A stretch of 64,000 nucleotides of DNA from Comamonadaceae bacterium UBA4962 (GCA_002397315.1 DHAE01000006.1:1-64000), one strand, 5' to 3'. Numbered from the stretch's first letter, positions 10,946 through 20,315 are shown. The notes: a model not told the origin generated them from the sequence alone. Program-made: numbers and translations.

Positions 10946-11998
10946 TCAGCGCGAGGAGGACAAATCCGGTGCCGATGCCGATGCCGATGCCGATGCGGCA
11001 TCCGTCTCGCGCCGGAAGAAAGCGACAACGGCCGTGTTGAAGCGTTCGTGGAACGTGGCACGGTCGAACCCGGGGCCGTCCCGGCAGATCTCCGGGGCCT
11101 GGCGCGCCATGCCGTCGGAGCAGGGTGCCAGGAAGGCGAAATGCGCAGCGCCGCGGGCCACGTGCCAGTCGGGCGCGGTGGGCAGGCCATGCCGAACCGC
11201 CGCCACGCCGTCCGGGGTCACCCCGTCGCCACCGAGTTCGGACGCCCAGAGCTGCACGGGAATGCGCACGTTCCGCAGCCCCCGGGCGTCGAACACGCTC
11301 AGCGGGTCCACGACCACGGCGGCCCGGATCCTCGGGTCGGGCAGAGAGGCTGGCGGCACTGCGCCGTCGGCGATCTCGCGGCACAGTGGCACGGGGGAGC
11401 CCGCCGGGCACAGGTCACGCCGCAGCGTCCAGTCAGGATTCGCACCAGCCAGCACCAGCGCCGTGTAGCCACCGCGCGAGAAGCCGAAGGCGCCCACCCA
11501 CTCCGATGCCAGCGCCGCGCGGCCCGGCCAGCGGCCCAACATATAGTCCACGAGGCGGCGCAGGTCTTCCGGCCGCGTGGCGAAGACCGAAAGCCGCCCC
11601 TGCCTGCTCAGGTCCTGGAAGTTGTCGCCTGGGTGGTGGACCGCTGCCACGACGAACCCCGCGTCGGCGAGCGCTTGTGCCGTGTCGTGGTGGCTGAGTG
11701 CGGAGCCCCCCGAGCCATGGGACATGGCGATGAGCCGCAGGTGCTTGCCGTCCACGGGGCAGTCCCGTACGCCCTGGAGAACCAGGGGCGGCAGCGTGAT
11801 GGACCTGGCTGGTTGGTCGCAAGGCGACCAGACGACGCCCCGCAGCGCGGGGCCCTGCGCATCGGCGGGTACGTCGATGAAGGCCAGGCCTGCAGCATGG
11901 ACCGCCGGTGCCAGCAGGCTCCACAGACCCGCGAGCAGGACCGGGACGACGCCCTTCACGACCGGGCGTGCTCGAAAGCGAGGCAGCGGGGGCCGCAT
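10946..11998 (-). CDS. secreted alpha/beta hydrolase (dienelactone hydrolase / PAF-acetylhydrolase-like)
   Basis: A 350-residue predicted serine hydrolase. An N-terminal hydrophobic segment ending VHAAG is a likely Sec signal peptide, placing the enzyme in the periplasm. The nucleophile elbow GFSRGG puts the catalytic Ser at residue 174. An oxyanion-type AMSHGSGGS motif lies upstream, and a late Asp and His (HVARGAAHFAF) could complete the triad. The C-terminus ends in an Ala-Ser repeat encoded by four tandem hexanucleotides (10971-10994). The start overlaps the stop of the upstream transglycosylase gene as TGATG, so the two are translationally coupled. Substrate unknown. Confidence 0.8.
   Translation of the reverse strand: MRPPLPRFRARPVVKGVVPVLLAGLWSLLAPAVHAAGLAFIDVPADAQGPALRGVVWSPCDQPARSITLPPLVLQGVRDCPVDGKHLRLIAMSHGSGGSALSHHDTAQALADAGFVVAAVHHPGDNFQDLSRQGRLSVFATRPEDLRRLVDYMLGRWPGRAALASEWVGAFGFSRGGYTALVLAGANPDWTLRRDLCPAGSPVPLCREIADGAVPPASLPDPRIRAAVVVDPLSVFDARGLRNVRIPVQLWASELGGDGVTPDGVAAVRHGLPTAPDWHVARGAAHFAFLAPCSDGMARQAPEICRDGPGFDRATFHERFNTAVVAFFRRETDAASASASASAPDLSSSR
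10971..10994. repeat. hexanucleotide tandem repeat, four copies
   Basis: GCCGAT is repeated four times in frame within the hydrolase gene and encodes alternating Ala-Ser near the C-terminus. Copy-number change would alter tail length by two residues per unit without a frameshift. Confidence 0.8.
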
Positions 11999-13425
11999 CA
12001 GGGCGCCTGCAGACGCTGCAGCAGCTCCAGCGTGGGATACCCGTCGGCCGCCTGCCCGATGCTCTGCTGGTAGCGGCGCAGGCCGGCGCGCGTGGCCGGG
12101 CCCATGACGCCGTCCGCAGTGCCGGCCGCGAAGCCGCGCGCGTTCAGCGCGTTCTGCAGGTCGCGCGTCTGGGTGCGCGTGAGCGGCTGCAGATCGCGCG
12201 GCCAGGGCGCGGTGACGCCGGGGCCGCCGGCGAGCTGGCGCGCGAGCAGGCCCACGCCCAGGGCGTAGTTGGTGGAGTTGTTGTAGCGCAGCAGCACGCG
12301 GAAATTCGGCCCCACCAGGAAGGCCGGGCCGCGCACGCCGGCGGGCACGAGGATGGAGGCGCCGTCCAGCGCGGGCAGGGGCTGGCCGTCGATCGGCTGC
12401 ACGCCCTCGGCCGCCCACTGGGTGGACGGGTGGCGCACGGTGAGTTCCGCGCGCTCGTAGTCGAAGCCCGGTGGCAGGCGCACTTCCACGCCCCAGGGCT
12501 GGCCGGGCTGCCAGCCCATGCGCGAGAGGAAGTTGGCGGTGGAGGCGGCGACGTCCGGCACGCTGCCCCAGATGTCGCGGTGGCCGTCGCCGTCGGCGTC
12601 CACCGCGTAGCCCAGGAACACCGAGGGCAGGAACTGCGTGTGGCCCATGGCGCCGGCCCAGGAGCCGATCATGCGGTCGGCGGCGATGTCGCCCTGGTCG
12701 ATGATGCGCAGCGCGGCCAGCAGCTCGCCACGCGCCCAGTCGCGGCGGCGGCCTTCGTAGGCGAGGGTGGCCAGCGCATCGACGGTGCGGAAGCTGCCGA
12801 AGTTGGAGCCGTAGTTGCTCTCCATGCCCCAGATGGCGGCGATGACCTCGGCGGGCACGCCATAGCGGGCCGATGCGGCGTCGAGCGCGCCGCGCTGCTC
12901 GGCGAGCACGGCGCGGCCGCGCTGGATGCGCGCGTCGGAAACGGCGCTGTCCAGGTAGGCCCAGGGCGTGCGCGTGAACTCGGGCTGGGAGCGGTCCAGC
13001 TCGATCACCCGGGGCAACCATTCTGCGCCGTCCAGCGCGGCGGCGACGGTGGCCGGGCGGATGCCGGCCTGCAGGGCCTCCTGGCGGAACGTGGCGAGCC
13101 ACTGCGCGAACCCGGCCTTCTCGGCCTCTGCGGAGGCCTGCGCCGCCGTATCTGCCGGCGTGGGGGCCTGCGTGGGGGCCTGCGTGCCCGGGGCCGGCAC
13201 GGCCGGCGTGGCAGGCGCCGCAGCGGTGGGCGCGCTGCCGGCAGGCATGCCCGTGGAGACCACGCCGGGCGAGGTGGGTGCAGTGGGCCGGGGCGCGGCA
13301 CAGCCGGCCAGCAGGGCGCCGAGCAGGCCGGCTCCGGCGAGGGGCCACCAGGGCCGCGGCGGCGCGGCGGCGGTGCACGAGGACGAACGGAGGGCGGAGG
13401 CGGGCGTCGTGTTTCTGCGTTGCAT
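11998..13425 (-). CDS. membrane-bound lytic murein transglycosylase B family lipoprotein
   Basis: A 475-residue lipoprotein that cleaves peptidoglycan glycan strands with formation of 1,6-anhydro ends. The chosen ATG 13425 yields a signal peptide with lipobox LAGC at Cys42; an upstream ATG at 13446 is possible. A Pro/Ala/Thr-rich linker follows to about residue 110. The SLT_2 catalytic domain contains IWGMESNYGSNFGSF, with catalytic Glu near 202, and SWAGAMGHTQFLPS. The C-terminal 70 residues form a peptidoglycan-binding domain (LQNALNARGFAAGTADGVMG). It is divergent from exonuclease I by 45 bases and coupled to the downstream hydrolase gene. Confidence 0.92.
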   Translation of the reverse strand: MQRRNTTPASALRSSSCTAAAPPRPWWPLAGAGLLGALLAGCAAPRPTAPTSPGVVSTGMPAGSAPTAAAPATPAVPAPGTQAPTQAPTPADTAAQASAEAEKAGFAQWLATFRQEALQAGIRPATVAAALDGAEWLPRVIELDRSQPEFTRTPWAYLDSAVSDARIQRGRAVLAEQRGALDAASARYGVPAEVIAAIWGMESNYGSNFGSFRTVDALATLAYEGRRRDWARGELLAALRIIDQGDIAADRMIGSWAGAMGHTQFLPSVFLGYAVDADGDGHRDIWGSVPDVAASTANFLSRMGWQPGQPWGVEVRLPPGFDYERAELTVRHPSTQWAAEGVQPIDGQPLPALDGASILVPAGVRGPAFLVGPNFRVLLRYNNSTNYALGVGLLARQLAGGPGVTAPWPRDLQPLTRTQTRDLQNALNARGFAAGTADGVMGPATRAGLRRYQQSIGQAADGYPTLELLQRLQAP

Positions 13426-13470
13426 CCCCCCATTGTCACGCGGCATGGCCGGGCCGGCATACTCGGGGGC

Positions 13471-14907
13471 ATGCACACGTTTTTCTGGCACGACTACGAA
13501 ACCTTCGGCGCGGACCCGCGGCGCGACCGGCCGGCGCAGTTCGCGGGCATCCGCACGGACGCTGACCTGAACGAGATCGGCGAGCCGGTGATGGTCTACT
13601 GCCGCCCGGCGCCGGACTACCTGCCCGATCCCGAGTCGTGCCTGCTCACCGGCATCACGCCGCAGCTATGCCTGGAGCGCGGCCTGCCGGAGCACGAGTT
13701 CGCCGCGCGCATCGAGGCGGAACTGGCCCGGCCCGGCACAATCGGCGTGGGCTACAACACGATCCGCTTCGACGACGAGATCACGCGCTTCATGTTCTGG
13801 CGCAACCTGATCGATCCCTATGCCCGGGAGTGGCAGAACGACTGCGGCCGCTGGGATCTGCTGGACGTGGTGCGCCTCACCTACGCGCTGCGCCCCGACG
13901 GCATCGAATGGCCGCGCAAGGAGGACGGATCGCCGAGCCTGAAGCTCGAACACCTGTCGCGTGCCAACGGGCTGGTGCACGAGGCCGCGCACGATGCGCT
14001 GTCGGACGTGCGCGCCACGATCGCGCTGGCGCGGCTGATCCGCGAGCGCCAGCCGCGGCTGTTCGAGTTCGCGCTCGGCCTGCGCCGCAAGGACCGCGTG
14101 GCCGCGGAGCTGCGCCTGCCGGCCACCGCCGATACGGCACGGCCCTTCCTGCACGTGTCGGGCATGTTCCCCGTCGACCGGGGCTGCCTGGGCATCCTGT
14201 GGCCGCTGGCCAGCCACCCGACCAACCGCAACGAGCTGATCGCGTGGGATCTGGCGCACGATCCGTCCGAGCTGGCCGGCCTGGACGCCGCGCGCATCCG
14301 CGAGCGGATGTTCACGCGCACGGCCGATCTGCCCGAAGGCGTGGTGCGGCTGCCCGTCAAGAGCGTGCACCTGAACAAGTCGCCGATGGTGGTGGGCAAC
14401 GTCAACACCCTCACACCGGCCATGGCGCAGCGCTGGGGTATCGATATGGAGCGTGCCGCCGCCCATGCGGAGATCGCGCGGGCGCTGCCGGACATGAGCG
14501 CGATCTGGTCGGAGGTGTTCGCGCGGCCGAAGGAAGCGCCGGCCGACGTGGACCAGGATCTGTACGGCGGCTTCGTCGGCAACGAGGACCGGCGGCGGCT
14601 GGAGCGGCTGCGCGCGCTGCCGCCGCAGGAACTGGCGCTGGCACGGCCGGGCTTCGACGACGAGCGCCTGGAGGAACTGGCGTGGCGGTACCGAGCGCGC
14701 AATTTCCCCGAGACGCTGGACGGGGCGGACCGCGAGCGCTGGGAGGCGCTGCGCGTGGCGCGCCTCATGGAAGGCGAGGGCGGTGGCCTGACCTTCGACG
14801 CGCTGTTCGCGCGGCTGGACACGCTGGGCGAGACGGCGGACGAGCGCGGCGAGGCCATCCTGGGAGCACTGTACGAATATGCAGAAAGCATCGCTCCCGA
14901 TTTCTGA
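13471..14907 (+). CDS. sbcB: exodeoxyribonuclease I
   Basis: A 478-residue 3'-5' single-strand DNA exonuclease used in recombination and mismatch repair. The DEDD catalytic residues are visible: the HDYETFG segment at residues 6-12 (ExoI), IRFDDEITRFMFWRN (ExoII) and HDALSDVRATIALARL (ExoIII). The ExoI SH3-like and helical extension domains follow, and length matches E. coli ExoI (475). The ORF is open far upstream, but homology begins at ATG 13471 (MHTFFWHDYE). The final 29 bases overlap the start of the sirtuin gene. Confidence 0.95.
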   Translation: MHTFFWHDYETFGADPRRDRPAQFAGIRTDADLNEIGEPVMVYCRPAPDYLPDPESCLLTGITPQLCLERGLPEHEFAARIEAELARPGTIGVGYNTIRFDDEITRFMFWRNLIDPYAREWQNDCGRWDLLDVVRLTYALRPDGIEWPRKEDGSPSLKLEHLSRANGLVHEAAHDALSDVRATIALARLIRERQPRLFEFALGLRRKDRVAAELRLPATADTARPFLHVSGMFPVDRGCLGILWPLASHPTNRNELIAWDLAHDPSELAGLDAARIRERMFTRTADLPEGVVRLPVKSVHLNKSPMVVGNVNTLTPAMAQRWGIDMERAAAHAEIARALPDMSAIWSEVFARPKEAPADVDQDLYGGFVGNEDRRRLERLRALPPQELALARPGFDDERLEELAWRYRARNFPETLDGADRERWEALRVARLMEGEGGGLTFDALFARLDTLGETADERGEAILGALYEYAESIAPDF

Positions 14908-15832
14908 CGTGCCGGCGGGCGCTGGCGCTATGGCGTCCGAGCCCGTGCCCGTGCCCTTGACCGCATCGGCCGGCGGGCTGGATGCCTTGCTGGCCTGGGC
15001 GCGTGCCTGCCCGCGGCTCTTCGTGCTGACCGGCGCGGGCTGCAGCACGGCTTCCGGCATTCCCGACTACCGCGACGAGGGCGGCGCCTGGAAGCGTCCT
15101 CCGCCGGTCACCTACCAGGCCTTCATGGGCGACGAGGCGGTGCGCCGCCGCTACTGGGCGCGCAGCATGATCGGCTGGCGCGTCATGGGCGGCGCCGCGC
15201 CGGGTACCGCGCACCGCGCCCTGGCAGCGCTGGATGCGATGGGCCGCGTGGAAATGCTGCTCACGCAGAACGTGGACGGTCTGCACGGGGCCGCGGGCCA
15301 GCAGCGGGTGATCGACCTGCATGGGCGCATCGACACGGTGCGCTGCATGGCCTGCGAGGCGCGCATGCCGCGGGCCAGCCTGCAGTCCTGGCTGGAGGAC
15401 CGCAACCCGGCCTGGGCCCCGCTGACGGCCACTGCGGCACCGGACGGCGACGCGGACCTGGACGGGCGCGACTTCGCCACGTTCGCGCTGCCGTCCTGCC
15501 CGCACTGCGGCGGCGGGCCGCTGAAGCCGGACGTGGTGTTCTTCGGCGAGAGCGTGCCGCGCGAACGCGTGGAGGCGGCGCGCGCGGCGCTCGCACGCTC
15601 CGACGGCCTGCTCGTGGCCGGATCGTCGCTGATGGTGTATTCGGGCTTCCGCTTCGTGCAGGCGGCCGCGGATGCCGGGCTGCCGGTGGCCGCCGTGAAC
15701 CGTGGCGTGACGCGCGCCGACGGCTTGATCGCGGTCAAGGTCGAGGACGACGTGGGCGCCGTGCTGGAGACGCTGGCGAACGCGCTGGCGGGCGAGCCGG
15801 CGGCTGCCCCGGGCGTGCCGGCGCGCACATGA
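14879..15832 (+). CDS. NAD-dependent protein deacetylase, SIR2 family
   Basis: A 317-residue sirtuin that removes acyl groups from lysines using NAD. Signature motifs are in order: TGAGCSTASGIPDYR (residues about 50-65), TQNVDGLH, LHGRID with the catalytic His near 148, and two zinc-binding Cys pairs (CMAC and CPHC). Late motifs are FFGESVP and VAGSSLMVYSGFR. The class resembles SIRT4-like bacterial enzymes. ATG 14879 lies inside the last codons of sbcB, a 29-base overlap suggesting coupling. A start at the Met in GAMASEP would trim 17 residues without affecting the fold. Confidence 0.93.
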   Translation: MQKASLPISDVPAGAGAMASEPVPVPLTASAGGLDALLAWARACPRLFVLTGAGCSTASGIPDYRDEGGAWKRPPPVTYQAFMGDEAVRRRYWARSMIGWRVMGGAAPGTAHRALAALDAMGRVEMLLTQNVDGLHGAAGQQRVIDLHGRIDTVRCMACEARMPRASLQSWLEDRNPAWAPLTATAAPDGDADLDGRDFATFALPSCPHCGGGPLKPDVVFFGESVPRERVEAARAALARSDGLLVAGSSLMVYSGFRFVQAAADAGLPVAAVNRGVTRADGLIAVKVEDDVGAVLETLANALAGEPAAAPGVPART

Positions 15833-15945
15833 CCCAGGGGCGCAGGCGGTTTTGCGGGACGGCGCCCGCCGATGGTGCTATGGTGCCCGGATAACGCCGC
15901 GGGCCGCGCCCTGAACGCGAGCCCGCGCCACCGAGGAGACCATCC

Positions 15946-18156
15946 ATGCAGAGCTCCCTTCACGGTGCGGGGCCGGCGCAGCATGCCGCCTTCGTGCCCA
16001 TGCCTCCGGCCCGCGTGATCGCCGAAGCGCACGAGCGCTCCCGTTCCTTCGGGCTGCACCGGCACGTGTCCGCCGATCTCCAGCCCCTGGCGGCCGATGC
16101 GCTGGCCTGGACCGTCGCCCGCAACGAGGCGCTCTGCGCGCATGCCGTGCCGGTGATGGAGACGCTTTCCGCCCAGATCGCCGGCACCCAGAGCATGGTG
16201 CTGCTCACCGACGCGCAGGGCATCGTGCTGCACGCGCTCGGCGACGAGGAATTCCTGGGCCGCGCCCAGCGCGTGGCACTGCGGCCCGGCGGCACCTGGT
16301 CCGAACAGAGCAAGGGCACGAACGCCATCGGCACGGCGCTGGCGCTGGGCGACGCGGTGCAGGTGAACGGCGACGAGCACTTCCTGGCGGCGAACCAGTT
16401 CCTCACCTGTTCCTGCGCGCCCATCTGCGATCCGCAGGGGCAGGTGATCGGTGCGCTCGACGTGAGCGGCGACCGGCACCAGCAGAGCGCCCACACGCTG
16501 GCACTGGTACGCATGTCGGCACGCATGGTGGAGAACCACCTCTTCGGCAAGGTCTACGAGGATGCGGTGCGGCTGCGCTTCCATGCCCGCCCGGAGTTCC
16601 TCGGCACGCTGGTGGAGGGCCTGGCGGCATTCACGCCCGAAGGGCGCTTCCTCGCGGCGAACCGCAGCGGCCAGTTCCAACTGGGCCTGTCGTCGAATGC
16701 CATGCAGGCGCAGACCTTCCCGTCGCTCTTCGGCATGCCGATGAGCGCGCTGCTGGCCCATGCGCGCAGCGCCACGCCGCAGCCGCTGCGGCTGGCACTG
16801 CCGGGCGGCTTCGTGGTCAATGCCCTGGTGGAGTTCCGGCCCAGGGGGGCCTCGGCGCTGGGCTGGATGCCCGATGCGGCCGGGGCGGCGGACGGGGTCT
16901 CGGGCCGCGGCCCGCTGCCGACCCCCGACCGTCGGGAGCCCGAACGGGCACGGGGGCAGGAGCTGGGCCGGGAGCCCGGAGCCGGGCAGGCCGCGCCGCT
17001 TCCGTGGGCGCGGCCAGCGGGCGCGGTGCCGGGTGGACGCATGTCGGGCCTGCGCTATCTGGACACGGGCGACGCGCACCTCGCGCAGGTGCTCGACCGC
17101 GTCTCGCGCGTGCTGGGCAGCGACGTGCCGATGCTGATCCTCGGCGAGACGGGCACGGGCAAGGAGCTGTTGGCGCAGGCGATCCACCAGGACGGGCCCC
17201 GCGCGCGCGGGCCGTTCGTGGCGGTGAATTGCGCATCGATACCGGAGACGCTGATCGAGGCCGAGCTGTTCGGCTACGAGGAGGGCGCCTTCACGGGGGC
17301 GCGACGCAAGGGCAGCGTGGGCAAGATCGTCCAGGCGCACGGCGGCACGCTGTTCCTGGACGAGATCGGTGACATGCCGCTGGCCATGCAGGCCCGGCTG
17401 CTGCGCGTGCTGCAGGAGCGGACCGTGGCGCCGCTGGGATCGGCACGGCAGATCCCGGTGGACGTGCACGTGCTGTGCGCCACCCACCGCAACCTGCGCG
17501 ACATGATGGCCCGGGGGCTGTTCCGCGAGGATTTGTACTACCGGCTCAATGGCCTCGTGGTGCGGCTGCCGGCGTTGCGGGAGCGCACCGACCTGCGTGT
17601 CATCGTGCAGCGGCTGCTGCAGGCGCAGGACCGGGAGCGCGCCACCGGTGTCCCTGCCGCGAGGGCATCCGCGTCCGACGGATGGCCGCGGCCTCGCGGC
17701 GCGGCACCGCTGCGCGTCTCGGCCCGTGCCATGGAACTGTTCCTCGCGCACCGCTGGCCCGGCAACCTGCGCCAACTCTCTAACGCGCTGCGCACGGCGG
17801 CGCTGATGGCGGGCGATGCAGGCGAGATCGACATCGATCACCTGCCTGAAGACCTGTTCGATGAGGCGGACGCTTCCGTCTCGGCGGCACCGCTGCCCGG
17901 CGGCGGCGGGGACTCGGGCGATGCGATGGCCTCGTCGCACGTGCGGCGCGAGGCGGCAGTGCCCGCCGCTGTGGCCGCGGCAGCGCCGGCACCATCTGCC
18001 GTGCGGTCGTGGGACGAGACGGTGGAGGACGCGCTGCGGCATGCGCTGTCCGTGCATTGCGGCAACGTCTCTGCCGTGGCGCGCGCGCTGGGCGTGTCGC
18101 GCAATACCGTGTACCGGCGGCTCAAGGCAATGAACGGGACACCCTCCGCACACTGA
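15946..18156 (+). CDS. acoR: sigma-54-dependent transcriptional activator, AcoR family
   Basis: A 736-residue enhancer-binding protein. A GAF-type sensor spans about residues 60-210, followed by a PAS-like stretch and a low-complexity linker (300-365). The AAA+ domain has Walker A GETGTGKE near 399-406, the sigma-54 contact loop GAFTGAR near 447-453, and Walker B TLFLDEIGDM. A Fis-type helix-turn-helix lies at about 700-732 (NVSAVARALGVSRNTVYRRL). AcoR relatives activate acetoin or alcohol/aldehyde catabolism genes. The alcohol and aldehyde dehydrogenase genes follow convergently 1-4 kb downstream, and a -24/-12 promoter lies in front of the latter, so control of that module is the natural inference. 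The inducer is unknown. Confidence 0.9.
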   Translation: MQSSLHGAGPAQHAAFVPMPPARVIAEAHERSRSFGLHRHVSADLQPLAADALAWTVARNEALCAHAVPVMETLSAQIAGTQSMVLLTDAQGIVLHALGDEEFLGRAQRVALRPGGTWSEQSKGTNAIGTALALGDAVQVNGDEHFLAANQFLTCSCAPICDPQGQVIGALDVSGDRHQQSAHTLALVRMSARMVENHLFGKVYEDAVRLRFHARPEFLGTLVEGLAAFTPEGRFLAANRSGQFQLGLSSNAMQAQTFPSLFGMPMSALLAHARSATPQPLRLALPGGFVVNALVEFRPRGASALGWMPDAAGAADGVSGRGPLPTPDRREPERARGQELGREPGAGQAAPLPWARPAGAVPGGRMSGLRYLDTGDAHLAQVLDRVSRVLGSDVPMLILGETGTGKELLAQAIHQDGPRARGPFVAVNCASIPETLIEAELFGYEEGAFTGARRKGSVGKIVQAHGGTLFLDEIGDMPLAMQARLLRVLQERTVAPLGSARQIPVDVHVLCATHRNLRDMMARGLFREDLYYRLNGLVVRLPALRERTDLRVIVQRLLQAQDRERATGVPAARASASDGWPRPRGAAPLRVSARAMELFLAHRWPGNLRQLSNALRTAALMAGDAGEIDIDHLPEDLFDEADASVSAAPLPGGGGDSGDAMASSHVRREAAVPAAVAAAAPAPSAVRSWDETVEDALRHALSVHCGNVSAVARALGVSRNTVYRRLKAMNGTPSAH

Positions 18157-18227
18157 GGCCGGGGTCGCCCTGCGGGTAGCGACAGGCCGGGCGCTGCGCG
18201 CGGGCCCGGTACAGCATGGCGGGCCTG

Positions 18228-18638
18228 CTAAGGCTGTTCCTCATCGGTCGAACGCCGGGCCTGGCCCTGCGCCGACCTCGTCGCCAAGAAGGACCGCAAC
18301 CCCACCCAGCCGACAGGGCAGGCCCAGAGGAAGGACAGCACCCATACCACCCAGCGCGAATCGGGGTCAGGAGTGCCCAGGGACGCGGGGATGAAGAAAT
18401 GGGCGGCGCCCGCGATGGGCGCGACGGCCACCCACCAGACCGCCGCCACCGCACTCCGCTGCAGTGCCATGCCGGCCAAGGGCAGGAAGCAGAGCACCGC
18501 TGGGCAGAACAGCAGCCAGGTGATCAGGGCGCCAGCGTCTTTGTCCAGATAGGGCAGCCCACTCTGCGACACGGTGATGGCGATGCCCCAGGTGAGCAAT
18601 GCGACAGCAAGGCCTGCCAGCCCGAGAACGATGCGCAT
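18228..18638 (-). CDS. small integral membrane protein, unknown function
   Basis: A 136-residue protein with about four hydrophobic helices: residues 3-25, 35-55, 64-84 and 98-115. It has a charged Arg/Glu-rich C-terminal tail. It begins directly with a membrane segment and has no recognisable domain. It lies alone between acoR and the DUF779 gene, on the strand opposite acoR. Whether it belongs to the aldehyde module is unclear; the 69-base gap before it allows read-through from the DUF779 gene. I recognise no family. Confidence 0.65.
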   Translation of the reverse strand: MRIVLGLAGLAVALLTWGIAITVSQSGLPYLDKDAGALITWLLFCPAVLCFLPLAGMALQRSAVAAVWWVAVAPIAGAAHFFIPASLGTPDPDSRWVVWVLSFLWACPVGWVGLRSFLATRSAQGQARRSTDEEQP

Positions 18639-18707
18639 GGGACCAGAGGAGTTTTGAAAGCGTCCAGCATGCCACGCCTTCGCCGTGGTGCAAGGGGCTA
18701 TCGCGCC

Positions 18708-19157
18708 TCAACTCCCGCCGCGCCGCGGTGGCCCCAGCGCCTCGATGGCCGCCCACTCCTCATCGCCGTAGAGCCGCGAGCGCGTGAGGAACCGCAGCCC
18801 GGTGGGCCGCTCCAGAGAGAACATGCCGCCATTGCCCGGCACGGCATCGATGATCAGGTGCGTGTGTTCCCAGTAGGCGAACTGCGATTCGCTCATGTAG
18901 AACGGCGTGCCCGCGATCTCGCCGAGCAGCACGTCGGAATCGCCGAGCATGAATTCGCCGCGGGCAAAACACATCGGCGCGCTGCCGTCGCAGCAGCCGC
19001 CGGACTGGTGGAACATGAGCGGCCCGTGCTGCGCCTGCAGCCGCTCGATCAGGGCGATGGCCTCGGGCGTGGCCGAGACGCGGGTGGCGGCACCGGCATC
19101 GGAATCGGCCGGAGCGGGGGAACTGGCGGAAACGGGGGGCGCGGTCGTCGTCGTCAT
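18708..19157 (-). CDS. DUF779 family protein (aldehyde-dehydrogenase-associated)
   Basis: A 149-residue protein with the DUF779 signature: IERLQAQHGPLMFHQSGGCC, then DGSAPMC, LLGEIAGTPFYMS, HTHLIIDAV, and a C-terminal GFS-type segment (GGMFSLERPTGLRFLTRSRL). The family is repeatedly found beside AcoD/ExaC-type aldehyde dehydrogenases. The paired Cys and conserved His suggest metal binding, but no biochemical role is established to my knowledge. ATG 19157 follows a good GGAGA site and precedes a Thr/Ala/Ser/Pro-rich N-terminal tail of about 35 residues that the family does not need. It is downstream of the alcohol dehydrogenase gene, 123 bases away. Confidence 0.88.
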   Translation of the reverse strand: MTTTTAPPVSASSPAPADSDAGAATRVSATPEAIALIERLQAQHGPLMFHQSGGCCDGSAPMCFARGEFMLGDSDVLLGEIAGTPFYMSESQFAYWEHTHLIIDAVPGNGGMFSLERPTGLRFLTRSRLYGDEEWAAIEALGPPRRGGS

Positions 19158-19235
19158 GCGGTGTCTCCTGTCATGGGATCGGCGCTTCCGGCAGTGTGCC
19201 CGAAGCGCGGCGCCGGCGCACACCCGGTGGCGGTG

Positions 19236-19264
19236 CACGCCCTGCAGCCGGAGCGCAGGGCGTG
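19236..19264 (-). repeat. stem-loop between alcohol dehydrogenase and DUF779 genes
   Basis: CACGCCCTGC (19236-19245) and GCAGGGCGTG (19255-19264) form a perfect 10-bp stem with a 9-base loop, 16 bases after the adhP stop. There is no T-run on the minus strand, so it is not a standard terminator. An mRNA-stability element or partial attenuator is more likely. Confidence 0.6.
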
Positions 19265-19280
19265 GCCCGGCCCGCGTCGG

Positions 19281-20315
19281 TCAGTGCGCCGCCATGTCCA
19301 GCACGATGCGGCCCTGGATCTGGCCCTTGTGCATGCGCGCGAACACGTCGTTGATGTTCTCCAGCTTCTCGGTCGCCACGGTGGCCTTGACCTGGCCGCG
19401 GGCCGCGAAATCCAGCGATTCCTGCAGGTCCAGGCGCGTGCCGACGATGGAGCCGCGCACGGTGATGCCGCGCAGCACCATGTCGAAGATCGGCAATGGG
19501 AAGTTGCCGGGCGGCAGGCCGTTGAGCGACACGGTGCCGCCGCGCCGCACCATGCCGAGCGCCTGCTCGAAGGCCTTGGGCGATACGGCGGTGACCAGCG
19601 CACCGTGGGCGCCGCCGATCTCCTTCTGCAGGTAGGCGGCCGGGTCGGTGTTCTTCGCGTTCACCGTGACGCTCGCGCCCAGCTTTTTCGCGAGTTCGAG
19701 CTTGTCGTCCTCCACGTCCACGGCCGCGACGTTCATGCCCATGGCCTTGGCATACTGCACCGCCATGTGGCCCAGGCCGCCGATGCCGGAGATGACCACC
19801 CAGTCGCCGGGCTTGGCATCCGTCATTTTCAGGCCCTTGTACACCGTCACGCCCGCGCACAGCACCGGGGCGATGTCGACGAAGCCCACATCCTTGGGCA
19901 GATGGCCCACGAAGTTCGGGTCGGCCAGCGCGTAGTCGGCGAAGCCGCCGTTGACCGAGTAGCCGGTGTTGCTCTGCGATTCGCACAGCGTCTCCCAGCC
20001 GCCCAGGCAGTGGGTGCAGCAGCCGCACGCCGAATGCAGCCAGGGCACCCCCACGCGGTCGCCCTCCTTGACGCGCTTCACGTTCCTGCCGATGGCCGCG
20101 ACGAAGCCCACGCCTTCATGGCCGGGAATGAACGGCGGGTTCGGCTTGACGGGCCAGTCGCCCTCGGCGGCGTGCAGGTCGGTATGGCACACGCCCGAGG
20201 CCTCGATCTTCACGAGGATCTGGTCGTCGGCGGGCGTCGGCACGGGGGCCTCTTCGATGGTCAGCGGCTTGCCGAACTCGCGCACGACGGCGGCTTTCAT
20301 GGTCTTGGGAAGCAT
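19281..20315 (-). CDS. adhP: zinc-dependent alcohol dehydrogenase, AdhP type
   Basis: A 344-residue NAD-linked medium-chain dehydrogenase that oxidises primary alcohols to aldehydes. Catalytic zinc ligands lie in SGVCHTDLH and PGHEGVG. The structural-zinc Cys cluster is CGCCTHCLGGWETLC, and the Rossmann GIGGLGH motif is present. Substrate-loop sequences match AdhP/AdhA-type ethanol dehydrogenases. ATG 20315 (MLPKTMKAAV) has an AAGGA site at suitable distance; a second ATG five codons later is possible. The upstream aldehyde dehydrogenase gene is 119 bases away on the same strand, so alcohol to aldehyde to acid oxidation would be co-expressed. Confidence 0.93.
   Translation of the reverse strand: MLPKTMKAAVVREFGKPLTIEEAPVPTPADDQILVKIEASGVCHTDLHAAEGDWPVKPNPPFIPGHEGVGFVAAIGRNVKRVKEGDRVGVPWLHSACGCCTHCLGGWETLCESQSNTGYSVNGGFADYALADPNFVGHLPKDVGFVDIAPVLCAGVTVYKGLKMTDAKPGDWVVISGIGGLGHMAVQYAKAMGMNVAAVDVEDDKLELAKKLGASVTVNAKNTDPAAYLQKEIGGAHGALVTAVSPKAFEQALGMVRRGGTVSLNGLPPGNFPLPIFDMVLRGITVRGSIVGTRLDLQESLDFAARGQVKATVATEKLENINDVFARMHKGQIQGRIVLDMAAH

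Noticed and set aside
10971..10994. Hexanucleotide repeat as a phase-variation switch
   Set aside because: The unit is a multiple of three and sits at the very C-terminus, so slippage cannot switch the gene off.
15151..18153. 1000-residue minus-strand ORF across the sirtuin and acoR
   Set aside because: Spans two well-supported plus-strand genes and their spacer; composition is shadow-like.
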